In this document: positions 37,974 to 47,203 of the stretch, piece after piece
How the letters are laid out: each line of letters opens with the position of its first letter
Position numbering within the stretch: position 1 is the stretch's first letter
NCBI GenBank assembly: GCA_016415585.1
Contig: CP066552.1
Coordinates: 3,720,001 to 3,784,000, forward strand
Direction of reading: 5' to 3'
Length of the DNA stretch: 64,000 nt
From: Pectobacterium carotovorum
GTDB lineage: Bacteria; Pseudomonadota; Gammaproteobacteria; Enterobacterales; Enterobacteriaceae
Position numbers and translations under genes: made by a program
The notes under the pieces: generated by a model
Databases searched by the model: none
Told to the model about the DNA's origin: nothing
Seen by the model: only the letters and a program-made list of their open reading frames with translations

Positions 37974-38780
37974 TTATAAATTTAAAAAAGAAGGGAATAT
38001 TTTCTCATAAAGTGATATATCACTTGGATGATCAACCTCTCCCCATGGACCACTTATAGGAACAGCATAAATATTAACACCTTTATTGATAGCAAAAGAA
38101 AATAGTGATGTCATATCTAATTGTGAAAATACCACGCCATCTTCAAGGCCGCTTGTGCATGCTTTCAGTTCTTTCCAACCCCTAGGCGTTATTTTAAACA
38201 ACCCCATATATTGACCATCTACTCTGACTTTCGGCATAGCACGGCCACCAATTTTTGTTATTCTCTTTCTGCTCTTTAATATCCCCTTCCCGTTATCAAA
38301 AGGTATATGTCCCTCACATACCTCAGACGTATCTACATCGATGAATTGAAAATTTTCCGCATCAGAAAATGGCTCAGTGAATCTCGCCTCCCATAAGGAA
38401 AACCAATCAGGATCATAAGCTAAAACGATATCTTCATGGGTATCTATTAAAGAAGATACTGCACTAGAAGGATAGAAAATGTCTCCATAACTAACGATAG
38501 TTGTGCATTCACTCAGCCAAGCCTCTGCACAACACAATGAACCTGCAATATTTGTTACTGACCAGTAATTGTTTTTAAAATTATGTGAAAAATACCTATT
38601 AATTAACTCAGAGCAATAGCCTGTCACACCGGCCACATTGCTCACTCCCGCAAGCTTCATTGCATTTATCTGTCTATCCAGCAGACTAACTCCATGAATT
38701 TTTACCATACACTTTGGAGCATACTCAGTTAATTCCCCTAAGCGAGAACCACGCCCAGCAGCAAGTATTAAACCATGCAT
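37974..38780 (-). CDS. Nucleotidyltransferase, probable CTP:phosphoglutamine cytidylyltransferase (Cj1416-like)
   Basis: The 268-residue sugar-nucleotidyltransferase fold has the signature LILAAGRGSRLGELTEYAPKCMV at residues 4-26 (split: LILAAGRGSRLGEL, then TEYAPKCMV, with Lys23) and the metal Asp in SYGDIFY. It belongs to the LicC/phosphocholine cytidylyltransferase-like group, as does Cj1416, which transfers CMP to L-glutamine phosphate. It overlaps the upstream amidohydrolase gene by 13 bp. The pairing with a glutamine-kinase-like and a gamma-glutamyl hydrolase gene in Cj1418-1417-1416 order is the main basis for the specific call. Confidence 0.75.
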   Translation of the reverse strand: MHGLILAAGRGSRLGELTEYAPKCMVKIHGVSLLDRQINAMKLAGVSNVAGVTGYCSELINRYFSHNFKNNYWSVTNIAGSLCCAEAWLSECTTIVSYGDIFYPSSAVSSLIDTHEDIVLAYDPDWFSLWEARFTEPFSDAENFQFIDVDTSEVCEGHIPFDNGKGILKSRKRITKIGGRAMPKVRVDGQYMGLFKITPRGWKELKACTSGLEDGVVFSQLDMTSLFSFAINKGVNIYAVPISGPWGEVDHPSDISLYEKIFPSFLNL

Positions 38781-39382
38781 GGATTAACTCCTTTTAAAAA
38801 ATTCATAATGGTAACCAAATCAATTTTTGAAAAAGGTTCCTCCCGCTCAGGGTGCCACATTAATCCAAGCCATTTTAATTCTTTGCTAAAAAAAGCTTCA
38901 ATAGTACCGTCATCAGCCAATACAAAAGGCACGAACTGTTCAGGTATTTCCTTAACACCATAATCATGAAATGAATTAACTTGTGAATAGTTAGCCCCCG
39001 TTACCTGATGCCTTATATTGGTATGCCGTTCAATTTTGCATAATTCACCGCCGCAATCTTCTATCATTTTCTGCATACCACGACATACTCCGATAACCGG
39101 AATACTTTTTTTTCTTGAGTAGTTCAGAAGGATTTTTTCGATCTGATCTCTTTCAGTCATGTTGCCTGATATAGAAAATATATCCCCCCCTCCGCTCAAA
39201 ATGATAAAATCAATTTTTCTATAAGCTAGGATCTGCTCGGCAACAAAGCAATTATTCGGTAAGATAATAGGTTGAGCGTCTAACGCATTCAGAAACTGAT
39301 ACCAGCGTATATCCAAACTATCTCGCTGTTCCTCTCGACTAATAATCATGTCACTACGCATGGTGATAGCAGCAAATTTCAT
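38768..39382 (-). CDS. Class I glutamine-amidotransferase-like hydrolase (Cj1417-like, peptidase C26)
   Basis: The 204-residue peptidase C26 / gamma-glutamyl hydrolase fold has nucleophile Cys100 (VIGVCRGMQ), catalytic His177 and Glu179 (MWHPERE) and an oxyanion loop SGGGDIF. Cj1417 of this family releases glutamate from CDP-L-glutamine to give cytidine diphosphoramidate. Its ATG overlaps the TGA of the kinase gene (39379-39382). No synthase partner that would use ammonia is encoded beside it, so a hydrolase rather than an amidotransferase role is favoured. Confidence 0.78.
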   Translation of the reverse strand: MKFAAITMRSDMIISREEQRDSLDIRWYQFLNALDAQPIILPNNCFVAEQILAYRKIDFIILSGGGDIFSISGNMTERDQIEKILLNYSRKKSIPVIGVCRGMQKMIEDCGGELCKIERHTNIRHQVTGANYSQVNSFHDYGVKEIPEQFVPFVLADDGTIEAFFSKELKWLGLMWHPEREEPFSKIDLVTIMNFLKGVNPCMV

Positions 39383-41685
39383 TCGATGACCTCCACGCGC
39401 TCTACGGAACAGTCAATACGAAGCTTTTTAGCAGATACCCATGCATTAAAAAGCGCTTCTCCCGCCCCGATAATAGCAGGAACCTCAAGCTCAGCAGCTC
39501 TGATAGCCATATGTGAATTAGAACCACCATAGGCGGTAATAAGAGCCAATATACCTCTCCCAAATAACCAGTCAAAACCAGGATCGGCGTTAGGGATCAT
39601 TACAATGGCATCTTTCAGATCCCCGCAATCGGAAGATCTTATGTAACCTTCGGCAATCTTTCTCGTTATGAAATTTGGCCGAGCAGTTGGAATGTGAAAG
39701 GTAGAAATATCTTCCTGAGCGGCGATAAGTGGTGGGAGCGTAAGTGAATGTGTCTCTGTATCGTGCTCCTTCCCTCGGTAAATCGACACTTCCAATGTCC
39801 TCTTCAGGCCACGGCTGTTTGTTCTAGACTCAACGATATCCATAATATCAGCGTGTGAAAGAGCCTCCTCGTTAAATCCAAGCTTCAGCCCGAGATGACG
39901 AATGATATCCAACACACGTGATACCGATCGGCTAAAGATAAATTTGGCTTCTTCTCTCGCGACAATAGCCTGCTGTATAAACTCCATCAGAGAATAGGCA
40001 CTGATTATCAGCCCTTCTTTCGCCAGAGCTGATTCCAGTGCGAGTTCCTCTTTTGGATCAAGCTGCCAACTGATGCGGTTTTTACTAAATGGCATATCAA
40101 ATGAAAGGTACCGCTCAGGGTCTTGAGAATAAGAAGGAACTCTTATGTCATAAGTTCCAGGACGCAGGTGACCGTAAACTCTCAAAAAATCATCCCGTTC
40201 AAGACGAGACATGTCCTCAAGAAGCCGAGAGGCGGGAGTTCTGAGTGAAGCCAAAAAATGAGAATATGTCCGATCGGAAATAATGCCTTTATTCACAGCC
40301 GATCTCAGAATATCCATGCCAATGAACGCTGCACGCGCCAATCCTGCAAAAGGGGCCGTCCCATACTTTCTGCACTCAACCAGAGTTTGATAGATCCGCG
40401 CTACATCAGAAATGCTGGATTGTTCGCCTTCTCTTTGTAATTGCATAAGTTTGTTGAGCTTAGCCTGATCGGAGGCAATCCTTTTTCGACCATTACCCGA
40501 AAGATAGCTTTGCGTAAGATTCAACAGAGCACGTTTGATAGATAATTTATCTTCTGAAGTGATATCCAAGAGCTTATCGAGTTTGGAATCAATATCAAAA
40601 GTATAGCAAGTAGGAATAACCTCAAACTCCACCTTGTCATGTAATTGGGGATTATCAGTTAACCTTTGCAAACAAGATGAGACAAACCGATCACAAATAG
40701 ATTGGGAAAGCTCCGCTGGTACGAGCGAATTGAAGCTCGCACGTACATCTACATATGGAATACCATGCAAACTCACAATCAATGGAATATATCGTGTATC
40801 TCTGTAGCCATATTTTCTTCTCTCAATTGCCCACACGGTATCCGTTATCAAAAACCGATATAAAGATAGCGCCAACCGACGAGGCCGAGCGCCAAGAATT
40901 TCGGCGGGATTCCAATCAGGCATAATCCCCAATAACCCTTTTTGCCCAGAGAGCCGTGAATCTGGAGCCAGAAACTCTAAGGTCGCATCCTGTATTTCAC
41001 GTAAGAGCTGACGATGCCTGCATACTTCCACTCTGGCGATAGGAACACCAACAAATGGCCTGACTTGTAATAAAACCAATTGATGAGAAGAATCGACAGC
41101 AAATTCTATATCCAGAGGTTGCTCGCCATAAAGAGATTCTAGTTCTCGTAGAAGAAGAATTACGCCTTTTAACTCACTATGCCTAGCCTCAGTATCATGC
41201 GATGAGATATATGTCTGCAGATCGGTACCACGCCCAGATGTAACTAAAGACGTATCATCATTAAAAGTATAATTTATGACATCATAATGTGAGCCGGTCC
41301 GAGGATCGCGGTTAAACGCAACCCCACTCATTTTAGTCCCTTTCAGAAAGGGCTGAACAAGAACCTTATCAGATGCATTAATACGACCATAAGAATCAAT
41401 TACAGCATTAACCGTCTTAGTTATTGAATGCTCTTTTCGTGAACTTCTTGCTGAGTGAAAAGCACCGGCACGGCTCCCAGAATAAGTATCTTCAAGAGTA
41501 CAGCTTGAACGAACGATAATATCAGATGTGAGGCTGTCATTTTCAAGTACGTGCTCTATCACTTCGTGCCGGTTAGATATCCATTCATGAACAGTGAAAG
41601 AATAGCTCGGCAAAATATTGGCGAATTTAAGATTACGATACAGAGCAGCAAGTGTGTCAGATTTAGTTTTAAATTCTAATTTCAT
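39379..41685 (-). CDS. PEP-synthase-like kinase, probable L-glutamine kinase (Cj1418-like)
   Basis: The 768-residue protein has an N-terminal PPDK/PEP-synthase ATP-grasp domain (about 50-225: IIVRSSCTLEDTYSGSRAG, VLVQPFLKGTKMSGVAF, LDIEFAVDSSHQLVLLQVRPF split around residue 210). A long middle domain follows, then a C-terminal swivelling phospho-His domain with His725 in TAYGGSNSHMAIRAAELEVPA. The pyruvate/PEP-binding barrel of true PEP synthase is missing. This is the layout of Cj1418, which phosphorylates the amide nitrogen of glutamine. The ATG at 41685 has GGAC upstream. It is the first gene of the cluster. Confidence 0.78.
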   Translation of the reverse strand: MKLEFKTKSDTLAALYRNLKFANILPSYSFTVHEWISNRHEVIEHVLENDSLTSDIIVRSSCTLEDTYSGSRAGAFHSARSSRKEHSITKTVNAVIDSYGRINASDKVLVQPFLKGTKMSGVAFNRDPRTGSHYDVINYTFNDDTSLVTSGRGTDLQTYISSHDTEARHSELKGVILLLRELESLYGEQPLDIEFAVDSSHQLVLLQVRPFVGVPIARVEVCRHRQLLREIQDATLEFLAPDSRLSGQKGLLGIMPDWNPAEILGARPRRLALSLYRFLITDTVWAIERRKYGYRDTRYIPLIVSLHGIPYVDVRASFNSLVPAELSQSICDRFVSSCLQRLTDNPQLHDKVEFEVIPTCYTFDIDSKLDKLLDITSEDKLSIKRALLNLTQSYLSGNGRKRIASDQAKLNKLMQLQREGEQSSISDVARIYQTLVECRKYGTAPFAGLARAAFIGMDILRSAVNKGIISDRTYSHFLASLRTPASRLLEDMSRLERDDFLRVYGHLRPGTYDIRVPSYSQDPERYLSFDMPFSKNRISWQLDPKEELALESALAKEGLIISAYSLMEFIQQAIVAREEAKFIFSRSVSRVLDIIRHLGLKLGFNEEALSHADIMDIVESRTNSRGLKRTLEVSIYRGKEHDTETHSLTLPPLIAAQEDISTFHIPTARPNFITRKIAEGYIRSSDCGDLKDAIVMIPNADPGFDWLFGRGILALITAYGGSNSHMAIRAAELEVPAIIGAGEALFNAWVSAKKLRIDCSVERVEVIE

Positions 41686-42359
41686 GTGTAGTCCAGACAG
41701 CAATGAGATTATCGCGGCCTACATAAAAATAACTTACCATACAAACTACTATTGACAGATTTCATCGAAAAAACAAGCCTGTCAACTTGAATGGTAGACG
41801 TAAGGCAGGATGTAGGCGACTGAAATTCTAACTGTGTTTTATCTTCTAATACTGACCCATTCAGCCACATAGATGGAAACGAGTCTTGTTTCCCTAAACA
41901 TATAAACTATTGTACATTTATGTTTCAATTTCATTACAGATGAAAAAAAATTCAGTATTAACTAAAAACTTTCATTATTAAAAACCAGATAAATGCGCAT
42001 TTTTTATTTTATAAAAATCGACATAAAACCTCTCCATTAAGAAATCAATACAAATAATAATAAAAATAGAAACAATTAGTCTTGAAACTAAAAAATCACC
42101 TAAAAATATTTCATAAATGTGCATTGATGAAAAAAATCTAACACCAGTACTAACAAAACTGTGCATAAGCTAAAAATTCTCACCACGCCATATAAACATT
42201 CTCTCAGTCTCATTAACCAACTCATTAATGTTCACTTTTATTTAGTGTGAACTCGGGCAAGATAGCATCATCATTTATTGCTATGAGCATAGCGTTATGA
42301 ATATTCTGACGGACTCTGCTTACCGCGCCGCCGCCCATCGCCATAACCCCGGAGAACCT
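41686..42359. other. Very AT-rich region upstream of the P-N cluster
   Basis: About 670 bp have no convincing gene. A 62-codon minus-strand frame (41978-42166) encodes a hydrophobic peptide but has no recognisable ribosome binding site or homology. A small inverted repeat GGAAAC-N7-GTTTCC lies at about 41875-41893 and another GTTCAC/GTGAAC around 42228-42250. The promoter of the cluster must lie in this region; composition prevents a firm call. Confidence 0.5.
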
Positions 42360-42590
42360 ATGCCATACGTCAACATCAAAATCACCAATGAAGGCGTCAC
42401 CGCTGAACAAAAGCGTCAGTTGATTGAAGGCGTCACCCAGTTGCTGGTCGATGTGCTAAATAAGAACCCGAAAACCACCGTGGTCGTGATTGATGAAGTT
42501 GAAACGGACAACTGGGGGATCGGCGGCGTGCCAGTGACGGAGTTGAGGAAGGCAGTAGGGAAACCTTCCGATAAATCTGATATGGATTAA
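42360..42590 (+). CDS. 4-oxalocrotonate tautomerase family protein (PptA-like)
   Basis: From the ATG at 42360 (GGAG 6 nt upstream) the 76-residue protein begins Met-Pro-Tyr, so after Met removal Pro1 is the catalytic base, as in all tautomerase-superfamily enzymes. VNIKITNEGVTAEQKRQLI and VVVIDEV are family-like. The open frame that starts earlier would bury Pro1 and is not used. The substrate is unknown. It is followed by a stray 29-codon frame (42593-42682) that may be a gene fragment. Confidence 0.85.
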   Translation: MPYVNIKITNEGVTAEQKRQLIEGVTQLLVDVLNKNPKTTVVVIDEVETDNWGIGGVPVTELRKAVGKPSDKSDMD

Positions 42591-42694
42591 CCATGTTTAA
42601 CCGCAATGCGTTTATGCTGATATCCGTATTTGCCGAATATGAACAGGAATACCTGCACTTCCTCTGGGAGTCCGCAGCTTAAAGGATAAAAAAT

Positions 42695-43360
42695 ATGGAT
42701 ATTGAACAGTTAGCCGATGCGCTGTACGACGACTTAAATGGCTATATTTCCAGCGTGCAGTACACCAGCACAAATACACTAACGATCCATTTTTGCTGTG
42801 ATAACTGGCGTTATGACGAGCAGAACCATTGCTCAGTGTACTGTGAACCACCTGAATCTTATCTTCGTCATTTTATTATTTGCTGTTGTGGCGTTGTCGA
42901 ACATGACATTCAACCTGCTAGTTCAGGCGAGCTGACCTTTACCGATCAGCATCCACTATTGTGGGACTACAACGCGCCGAGAGGTGGGTTGTACTATTCC
43001 ACCACAGCAGCAGCATCAAGCTACGAACTACTTGGGCGAGTTTGGAGTGTTCACACACGTATTCTCAACGACTGGCGCCCGATGAACCGCTATATCAACG
43101 CTTATCGGCATCAGGACGAGCCGACATTCGGCAATAATGGCAATGGATTACTCGCGCAAGGGCCTAAACCCTTACTGGATGCTTATCAAGAAGCGTTATC
43201 CAGCGTACTTACAACCCGCTTCGTTCCATCCGTTGAAATGAAAAGTGACGTTAAAGCATTACTGTTTGATTCTGGATTTGTCATCTGCAAGCGAGTGGAA
43301 TTACAGGAAATCTTTCCCGATGCTGAAACACCAGCAAACCATGAAGAAACCCCATATTGA
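42695..43360 (+). CDS. Hypothetical protein in a small immunity-type island
   Basis: The 221-residue protein is of no family I recognise. It is soluble, Cys- and Tyr-rich in its first half (HFCCDNWRYDE, IICCCGVVEHD), with no signal peptide or membrane helix. It lies 21 bp before an Imm53-like gene and in the same direction. The company it keeps and its size suggest a toxin-immunity or orphan polymorphic-toxin-locus protein, but nothing in its own sequence proves that. Confidence 0.6.
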   Translation: MDIEQLADALYDDLNGYISSVQYTSTNTLTIHFCCDNWRYDEQNHCSVYCEPPESYLRHFIICCCGVVEHDIQPASSGELTFTDQHPLLWDYNAPRGGLYYSTTAAASSYELLGRVWSVHTRILNDWRPMNRYINAYRHQDEPTFGNNGNGLLAQGPKPLLDAYQEALSSVLTTRFVPSVEMKSDVKALLFDSGFVICKRVELQEIFPDAETPANHEETPY

Positions 43361-43381
43361 ATACTCATGAGACAATGATTA

Positions 43382-43684
43382 ATGAACGAGTTACAGGAGA
43401 TTCAACGGTGGTATCAGGCGCAGTGTAACGGGAAGTGGGAGCACGCATTCGGCATTAGCATCGATACACTGGACAACCCAGGCTGGAGAGTAAAAATAGA
43501 TCTGGCTGAAACCTCACTTGCTGATAAGCCTTTTACATCTCTAAGTCGTAGTGCACATTCAGAAGGCAGCGACTGGATATTTTGCAAAACGGAAAATCTG
43601 CAATTTATTGGCTTTTGCGGCGTCAGTAATCTGGCAGAACTGTTAAGCGTTTTTCTGAACTGGTGTCGTGATGGTAAAACATAA
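43382..43684 (+). CDS. Imm53-family immunity protein
   Basis: The 100-residue protein contains WYQAQCNGKWEHAFGISIDTL split as WYQAQCNGKWEHAFG then ISIDTLDNPGW, the conserved core of Imm53 proteins that protect against polymorphic-toxin C-terminal domains. No Rhs/CDI toxin gene is present in the window, so it is an orphan. Its 3' end overlaps the next gene by 17 bp. Confidence 0.75.
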   Translation: MNELQEIQRWYQAQCNGKWEHAFGISIDTLDNPGWRVKIDLAETSLADKPFTSLSRSAHSEGSDWIFCKTENLQFIGFCGVSNLAELLSVFLNWCRDGKT

Positions 43685-43961
43685 AACCGCTGAGTTTAAA
43701 GTAAGGCTATGTTTAGCCGCTGAATCAATAAGACGCTCACCCTGCCGCTCTGGCTATCGACCTAACCATAAAGACCCGATCAGCGGAGCATATTTTATGG
43801 GGCAATTTCATTTTGACGGTGAAATCACCTCCGGAGAAACAACCTCAGCCACCGTCACTGTTATCGCTTCCGCAGAGCAACTTGAAACACTTTCTTGCAT
43901 CGGCGAATGGACGCTATGGGAAGGGCCACACTATGTTGGTAAGGCCACGCTGGATCAATAA
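43668..43961 (+). CDS. Small protein resembling EF-Tu domain 3
   Basis: The 97-residue protein contains RSPCRSGYRPNHK, which resembles the RxxPxFSGYRPQF segment of elongation factor Tu's third domain, within an all-beta context (VRLCLAAES, FDGEITSGETTSATVTVIA). It is not a fragment of tuf, since the rest differs. It follows the Imm53-like gene with overlap, so co-expression is likely. Function is unknown; an immunity or toxin-inhibitor role is conceivable because several contact-dependent toxins act with EF-Tu. Confidence 0.6.
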   Translation: MMVKHKTAEFKVRLCLAAESIRRSPCRSGYRPNHKDPISGAYFMGQFHFDGEITSGETTSATVTVIASAEQLETLSCIGEWTLWEGPHYVGKATLDQ

Positions 43962-44005
43962 CGTGGCACAATTTCGGTAGAGAGAAATGTGCCGCTCCCC
44001 CAGAA

Positions 44006-45244
44006 TTATATCCCCAACATCGTATCAATCAGCAGATACATATTCAGGGAAACCACCAGCACCACAATGAGTTGGCCGATGCGCTGTACCCATTTGCCGT
44101 TCACCATCGTTCCCATTAATTCACGGTTGCCGGTGAAGGACAGCAAGGGAACCAGCGCCAGCGCAATCCCGAAGCTCAGCACAACCTGGCTCAACACCAG
44201 CACGCGCGTCGGATCCATACCGGACAGAATCACGATAAACGATGGCAACATTGTCACCGTGCGACGTACCCAGAGTGGAATATGGAAACGCACGAATCCT
44301 TGCATCACCACCTGCCCCGCCAGCGTACCGACAACGGTAGAAGACAGACCCGCCGCCACCAGACTCAGACCGAAAATGACCGCGGCGGCTTTACCCAGCA
44401 GCGGCTCCAGCGTGAGGTAGGCTTTATCCAGATCGGCAATATCCTGATTGCCGCTGAAATGGAACGCCGCCGCGGCCGTTGCCATCATCGCCAAATTGAC
44501 GAATCCGGCGATGGTCATCGCAATCGCGACATCGACTTTCGTTGCCGAATAACGTTCGGCACGAGTATGGTTGCCCTCATGCTGCGTCAGGGAAGAGTGC
44601 AGGTAAATCACATGCGGCATAATGGTCGCCCCCAACACACCCGCGGCCAGCAACACGGCATCGGAGGTAGGCAGACTTGGGATTGCCATGCCTTTGGCTA
44701 ATGCGGACAACTCCGGCTGAGAGAAGACCAATTCGACAATATACGCCGCCGCCACAAACAGCAGCAGGCCGCCAATGACCATCTCCAGCGGCTTTTGCCC
44801 GCGCTGTTGCAGCATGAGAATCAGGAAGGTGGCAATGGCAGTGAGGATCGCACCTTCCAGCAGCGACACGCCCAATAGCAGCTTGAAACCAATCGCCGCA
44901 CCGATAAACTCGGCCAGATCGGTCGCCATCGCAATAATTTCGGCCTGCACCCAATACGCCCAAACGGCCGGACGCGGAAAGCGATCGCGGATATGTTCCG
45001 CCAGGTTCTTACCTGTTGCGATCCCCAATTTGGCGGACAGCAGCTGGATCAGCATCGCCATCAGGTTCGCCCACACCACCACCCACAGCAGCGTATAGCC
45101 ATAGGCCGCTCCAGACTGGATGTTAGTGGCAAAGTTACCCGGATCGATATAACCAATCGCCGCGATAAACGCCGGGCCCATCAAAGAAAGTTTAACCTTC
45201 CTTGATGTACGGCTTGTTGACTCAATAACACGGCTACCCGGCAT
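44006..45244 (-). CDS. mntH: Nramp-type Mn(II)/H+ symporter
   Basis: The 412-residue membrane protein has the Nramp TM1 metal site ([12 protein letters not shown]) and the TM6 site ([11 protein letters not shown]), as in E. coli MntH. It imports manganese. A perfect 7-1-7 Fur-type palindrome is centred 52 bp upstream of the ATG, so iron-dependent repression is likely in addition to any MntR/OxyR control. E. coli mntH has a similar upstream regulatory region. Confidence 0.96.
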   Translation of the reverse strand: MPGSRVIESTSRTSRKVKLSLMGPAFIAAIGYIDPGNFATNIQSGAAYGYTLLWVVVWANLMAMLIQLLSAKLGIATGKNLAEHIRDRFPRPAVWAYWVQAEIIAMATDLAEFIGAAIGFKLLLGVSLLEGAILTAIATFLILMLQQRGQKPLEMVIGGLLLFVAAAYIVELVFSQPELSALAKGMAIPSLPTSDAVLLAAGVLGATIMPHVIYLHSSLTQHEGNHTRAERYSATKVDVAIAMTIAGFVNLAMMATAAAAFHFSGNQDIADLDKAYLTLEPLLGKAAAVIFGLSLVAAGLSSTVVGTLAGQVVMQGFVRFHIPLWVRRTVTMLPSFIVILSGMDPTRVLVLSQVVLSFGIALALVPLLSFTGNRELMGTMVNGKWVQRIGQLIVVLVVSLNMYLLIDTMLGI

Positions 45245-45288
45245 CGTATGACCCTTCTAACACTGGTGTCTTATTACTCTCACAAAAA

Positions 45289-45303
45289 TGATAATGATTA
45301 TCA
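45289..45303. promoter_or_regulatory. Fur box upstream of mntH
   Basis: TGATAAT-G-ATTATCA is a perfect 7-1-7 inverted repeat that matches the core of the Fur consensus and lies in the mntH promoter region. Confidence 0.8.
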
Positions 45304-45440
45304 AGTGCATTTAGAGTGGTAATACCAATTCTTTTGATAGCTAATGATGATGAGTCATTCAAAACCTAAAAAACATCTTTTTTATCAAACAAATCTTAAC
45401 AAAATGTACACTAAATAATTCAGTATGACGGGGCATATAA

Positions 45441-45472
45441 ACAAAAAACCCCATGCGGTAGGCACGGGGTTC
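45441..45472 (-). terminator. grpE terminator
   Basis: On the minus strand AACCCCGTGCCTACCGCAT then GGGGTTTTTTGTTT forms a hairpin with a T-run 35 bp after the grpE stop. Confidence 0.85.
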
Positions 45473-45506
45473 GGAATAAAGCTACGTTGTAAACAGGGTG
45501 CGTGTA

Positions 45507-46094
45507 TTAGTCTTGCGCTTTTGATACCGCAACCATCGCTGGACGCAGCAAACGGCCGTTCAGCGTATAGCCTTTTTGCATGACCATCATGACGTGGTTC
45601 GGCTGGTGATCGGCCGAAGGTAACATCGTCATAGCCTGATGCACTTCTGGGTTAAACGGCACACCCACATCACCCACAACCTCGATGCCAAATTTACGCA
45701 CGGCATCCAGCAACGATTTCAGCGTCAGTTCAACACCTTCAACCATTGCAGCCAGTGATTCATTGGCCTTGTCCGCCGTATCCAGCGCACGTTCCAGATT
45801 GTCGATAACTGGCAGCATTTCGCTGGCAAATTTTTCTACCGCAAATTTATGCGCTTTCTCAACATCCATTTCCGCACGGCGGCGAATGTTATCGGCTTCA
45901 GCACGGACGCGAAGCATATTGTCACGTTCGCGCTGTTGCAGTTCGCTCAACTGGGTTTCCAGCTCGGCGATGCGCGCATCACGCGGGTCAGCTACGTCTG
46001 CCGTCTCTGGCGTGGCATCCGCTTGCTGCCCTTTTGCTGCTTCCTTTTGATCCAGGACTTGCTCGTCAGGCGTTTTCTGTTCTTTACTACTCAT
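45507..46094 (-). CDS. grpE: Nucleotide exchange factor GrpE
   Basis: The 195-residue protein has an acidic, low-complexity N-terminus (about 1-40), a long coiled coil ([19 protein letters not shown]) and a C-terminal beta-wing ([39 protein letters not shown]). It releases ADP from DnaK. A near-perfect heat-shock promoter lies upstream (46139-46163). It is divergent from nadK, as in E. coli. Confidence 0.97.
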   Translation of the reverse strand: MSSKEQKTPDEQVLDQKEAAKGQQADATPETADVADPRDARIAELETQLSELQQRERDNMLRVRAEADNIRRRAEMDVEKAHKFAVEKFASEMLPVIDNLERALDTADKANESLAAMVEGVELTLKSLLDAVRKFGIEVVGDVGVPFNPEVHQAMTMLPSADHQPNHVMMVMQKGYTLNGRLLRPAMVAVSKAQD

Positions 46095-46138
46095 GAAATT
46101 CTCCGCGGTTTAGCATTAATCTCGCTAGTTGCTTATTA

Positions 46139-46163
46139 TGGGGATCAAAATCGGGGATTCAAG
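46139..46163 (-). promoter_or_regulatory. Sigma-32 promoter of grpE
   Basis: On the minus strand CTTGAA is followed, after 14 nt, by CCCCAT, an exact match to the sigma-32 consensus core CTTGAA-N13/15-CCCCAT, 45 bp before the grpE start. Confidence 0.88.
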
Positions 46164-46225
46164 GGAACCAGTCACATATTGGTTCCAGCCGCTGCCGATA
46201 CACCACGCTGAGGACAAAAACAGCA

Positions 46226-47122
46226 ATGAACACACCGCTTACAATGAACAGGCCGTTTAATTGTATTGGCATTGTCGGTCATCCGCGCCACCCAACGGCG
46301 CTGGCAACGCATGAGATGCTTTACCACTGGCTCACCGACAAGGGTTACTCGGTTCTGATCGAGCAACAGATCGCCCGTGAACTGAATCTGAAAGATGCGC
46401 CGACTGGTAGCCTTGCTGACATCGGCCAGCAGGCGGATTTGGCGGTTGTCGTTGGCGGTGATGGCAACATGCTCGGCGCGGCACGTGTGCTGTCGCGCTA
46501 TGACATCAAGGTGATCGGTGTAAACCGTGGCAACCTCGGTTTTCTGACCGATCTCGATCCTGACCATGCACAGCAACAACTTTCTGACGTGCTCGACGGC
46601 CATTACCTAAGCGAACGGCGCTTCATGCTGGAAGCGCACGTTTGCCGCGTAAACCAGCCCGACAGCATCAGTACCGCCATTAACGAAGTGGTGCTTCACC
46701 CCGGAAAAGTCGCACATATGATTGAATTTGAAGTCTATATTGACGACAAATTCGCCTTTTCTCAGCGTTCAGACGGCCTGATTATCTCCACCCCCACAGG
46801 CTCCACCGCCTATTCCCTTTCCGCTGGCGGCCCAATCCTGACGCCGTCTCTGGATGCGATTGCGCTGGTGCCCATGTTCCCGCATACGCTGTCCGCCCGT
46901 CCGCTGGTCATCAACAGCAGCAGCACGATTCGGCTGAAATTTTCCTGCATTACCAACGATCTGGAGATCAGTTGTGACAGCCAGATTGCGCTGCCAGTGC
47001 AAGAGGGTGAAGAAGTACTGATTCGCCGCAGCGAACATTACCTGAATCTTATCCATCCGAAAAATTATAGCTATTTCAACACACTAAGTTCAAAACTCGG
47101 CTGGTCAAAAAAATTATTCTAA
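46226..47122 (+). CDS. nadK: NAD kinase
   Basis: The 298-residue protein has the catalytic [11 protein letters not shown] motif, the NE/D motif [14 protein letters not shown] and the Gly-rich [16 protein letters not shown], as in E. coli NadK. It makes NADP+ from NAD+ and ATP. An internal ATG at 46244 would give the 292-residue E. coli length, but the first ATG has GAGGAC upstream. recN follows after an SOS-regulated spacer. Confidence 0.96.
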   Translation: MNTPLTMNRPFNCIGIVGHPRHPTALATHEMLYHWLTDKGYSVLIEQQIARELNLKDAPTGSLADIGQQADLAVVVGGDGNMLGAARVLSRYDIKVIGVNRGNLGFLTDLDPDHAQQQLSDVLDGHYLSERRFMLEAHVCRVNQPDSISTAINEVVLHPGKVAHMIEFEVYIDDKFAFSQRSDGLIISTPTGSTAYSLSAGGPILTPSLDAIALVPMFPHTLSARPLVINSSSTIRLKFSCITNDLEISCDSQIALPVQEGEEVLIRRSEHYLNLIHPKNYSYFNTLSSKLGWSKKLF

Positions 47123-47140
47123 AATTCTATCCAGCTACTT

Positions 47141-47160
47141 TACTGTATATAAAACCAGTT
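47141..47160 (+). promoter_or_regulatory. LexA (SOS) box of recN
   Basis: TACTGTATATAAAACCAGTT matches the LexA consensus CTGT-N8-CAG and is the same sequence found before E. coli recN. A second CTGTATG half-site begins at 47165 within a perfect palindrome. Confidence 0.88.
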
Positions 47161-47164
47161 TATA

Positions 47165-47194
47165 CTGTATGTAATCACATGTGATTACATACAG
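47165..47194. promoter_or_regulatory. 30-bp perfect palindrome before recN
   Basis: CTGTATGTAATCACA (47165-47179) is followed with no spacer by its exact reverse complement (47180-47194), ending 9 bp before the recN ATG and touching the AGGGG ribosome binding site. It may overlap a second LexA site, and in RNA it would form a hairpin able to limit ribosome access. Confidence 0.6.
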
Positions 47195-47203
47195 GGGTTT
47201 ATC

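Noticed and set aside
34331..41685. Phosphonate biosynthesis as the explanation for the AT-rich cluster
   Set aside because: No PEP mutase or phosphonopyruvate decarboxylase is present; the PEP-synthase-like protein lacks the pyruvate/PEP barrel, which favours glutamine-kinase-type chemistry.
41978..42166. 62-codon hydrophobic minus-strand peptide upstream of the P-N cluster
   Set aside because: The extremely AT-rich sequence gives hydrophobic chance frames, and there is no ribosome binding site; it could still be checked by transcript mapping.
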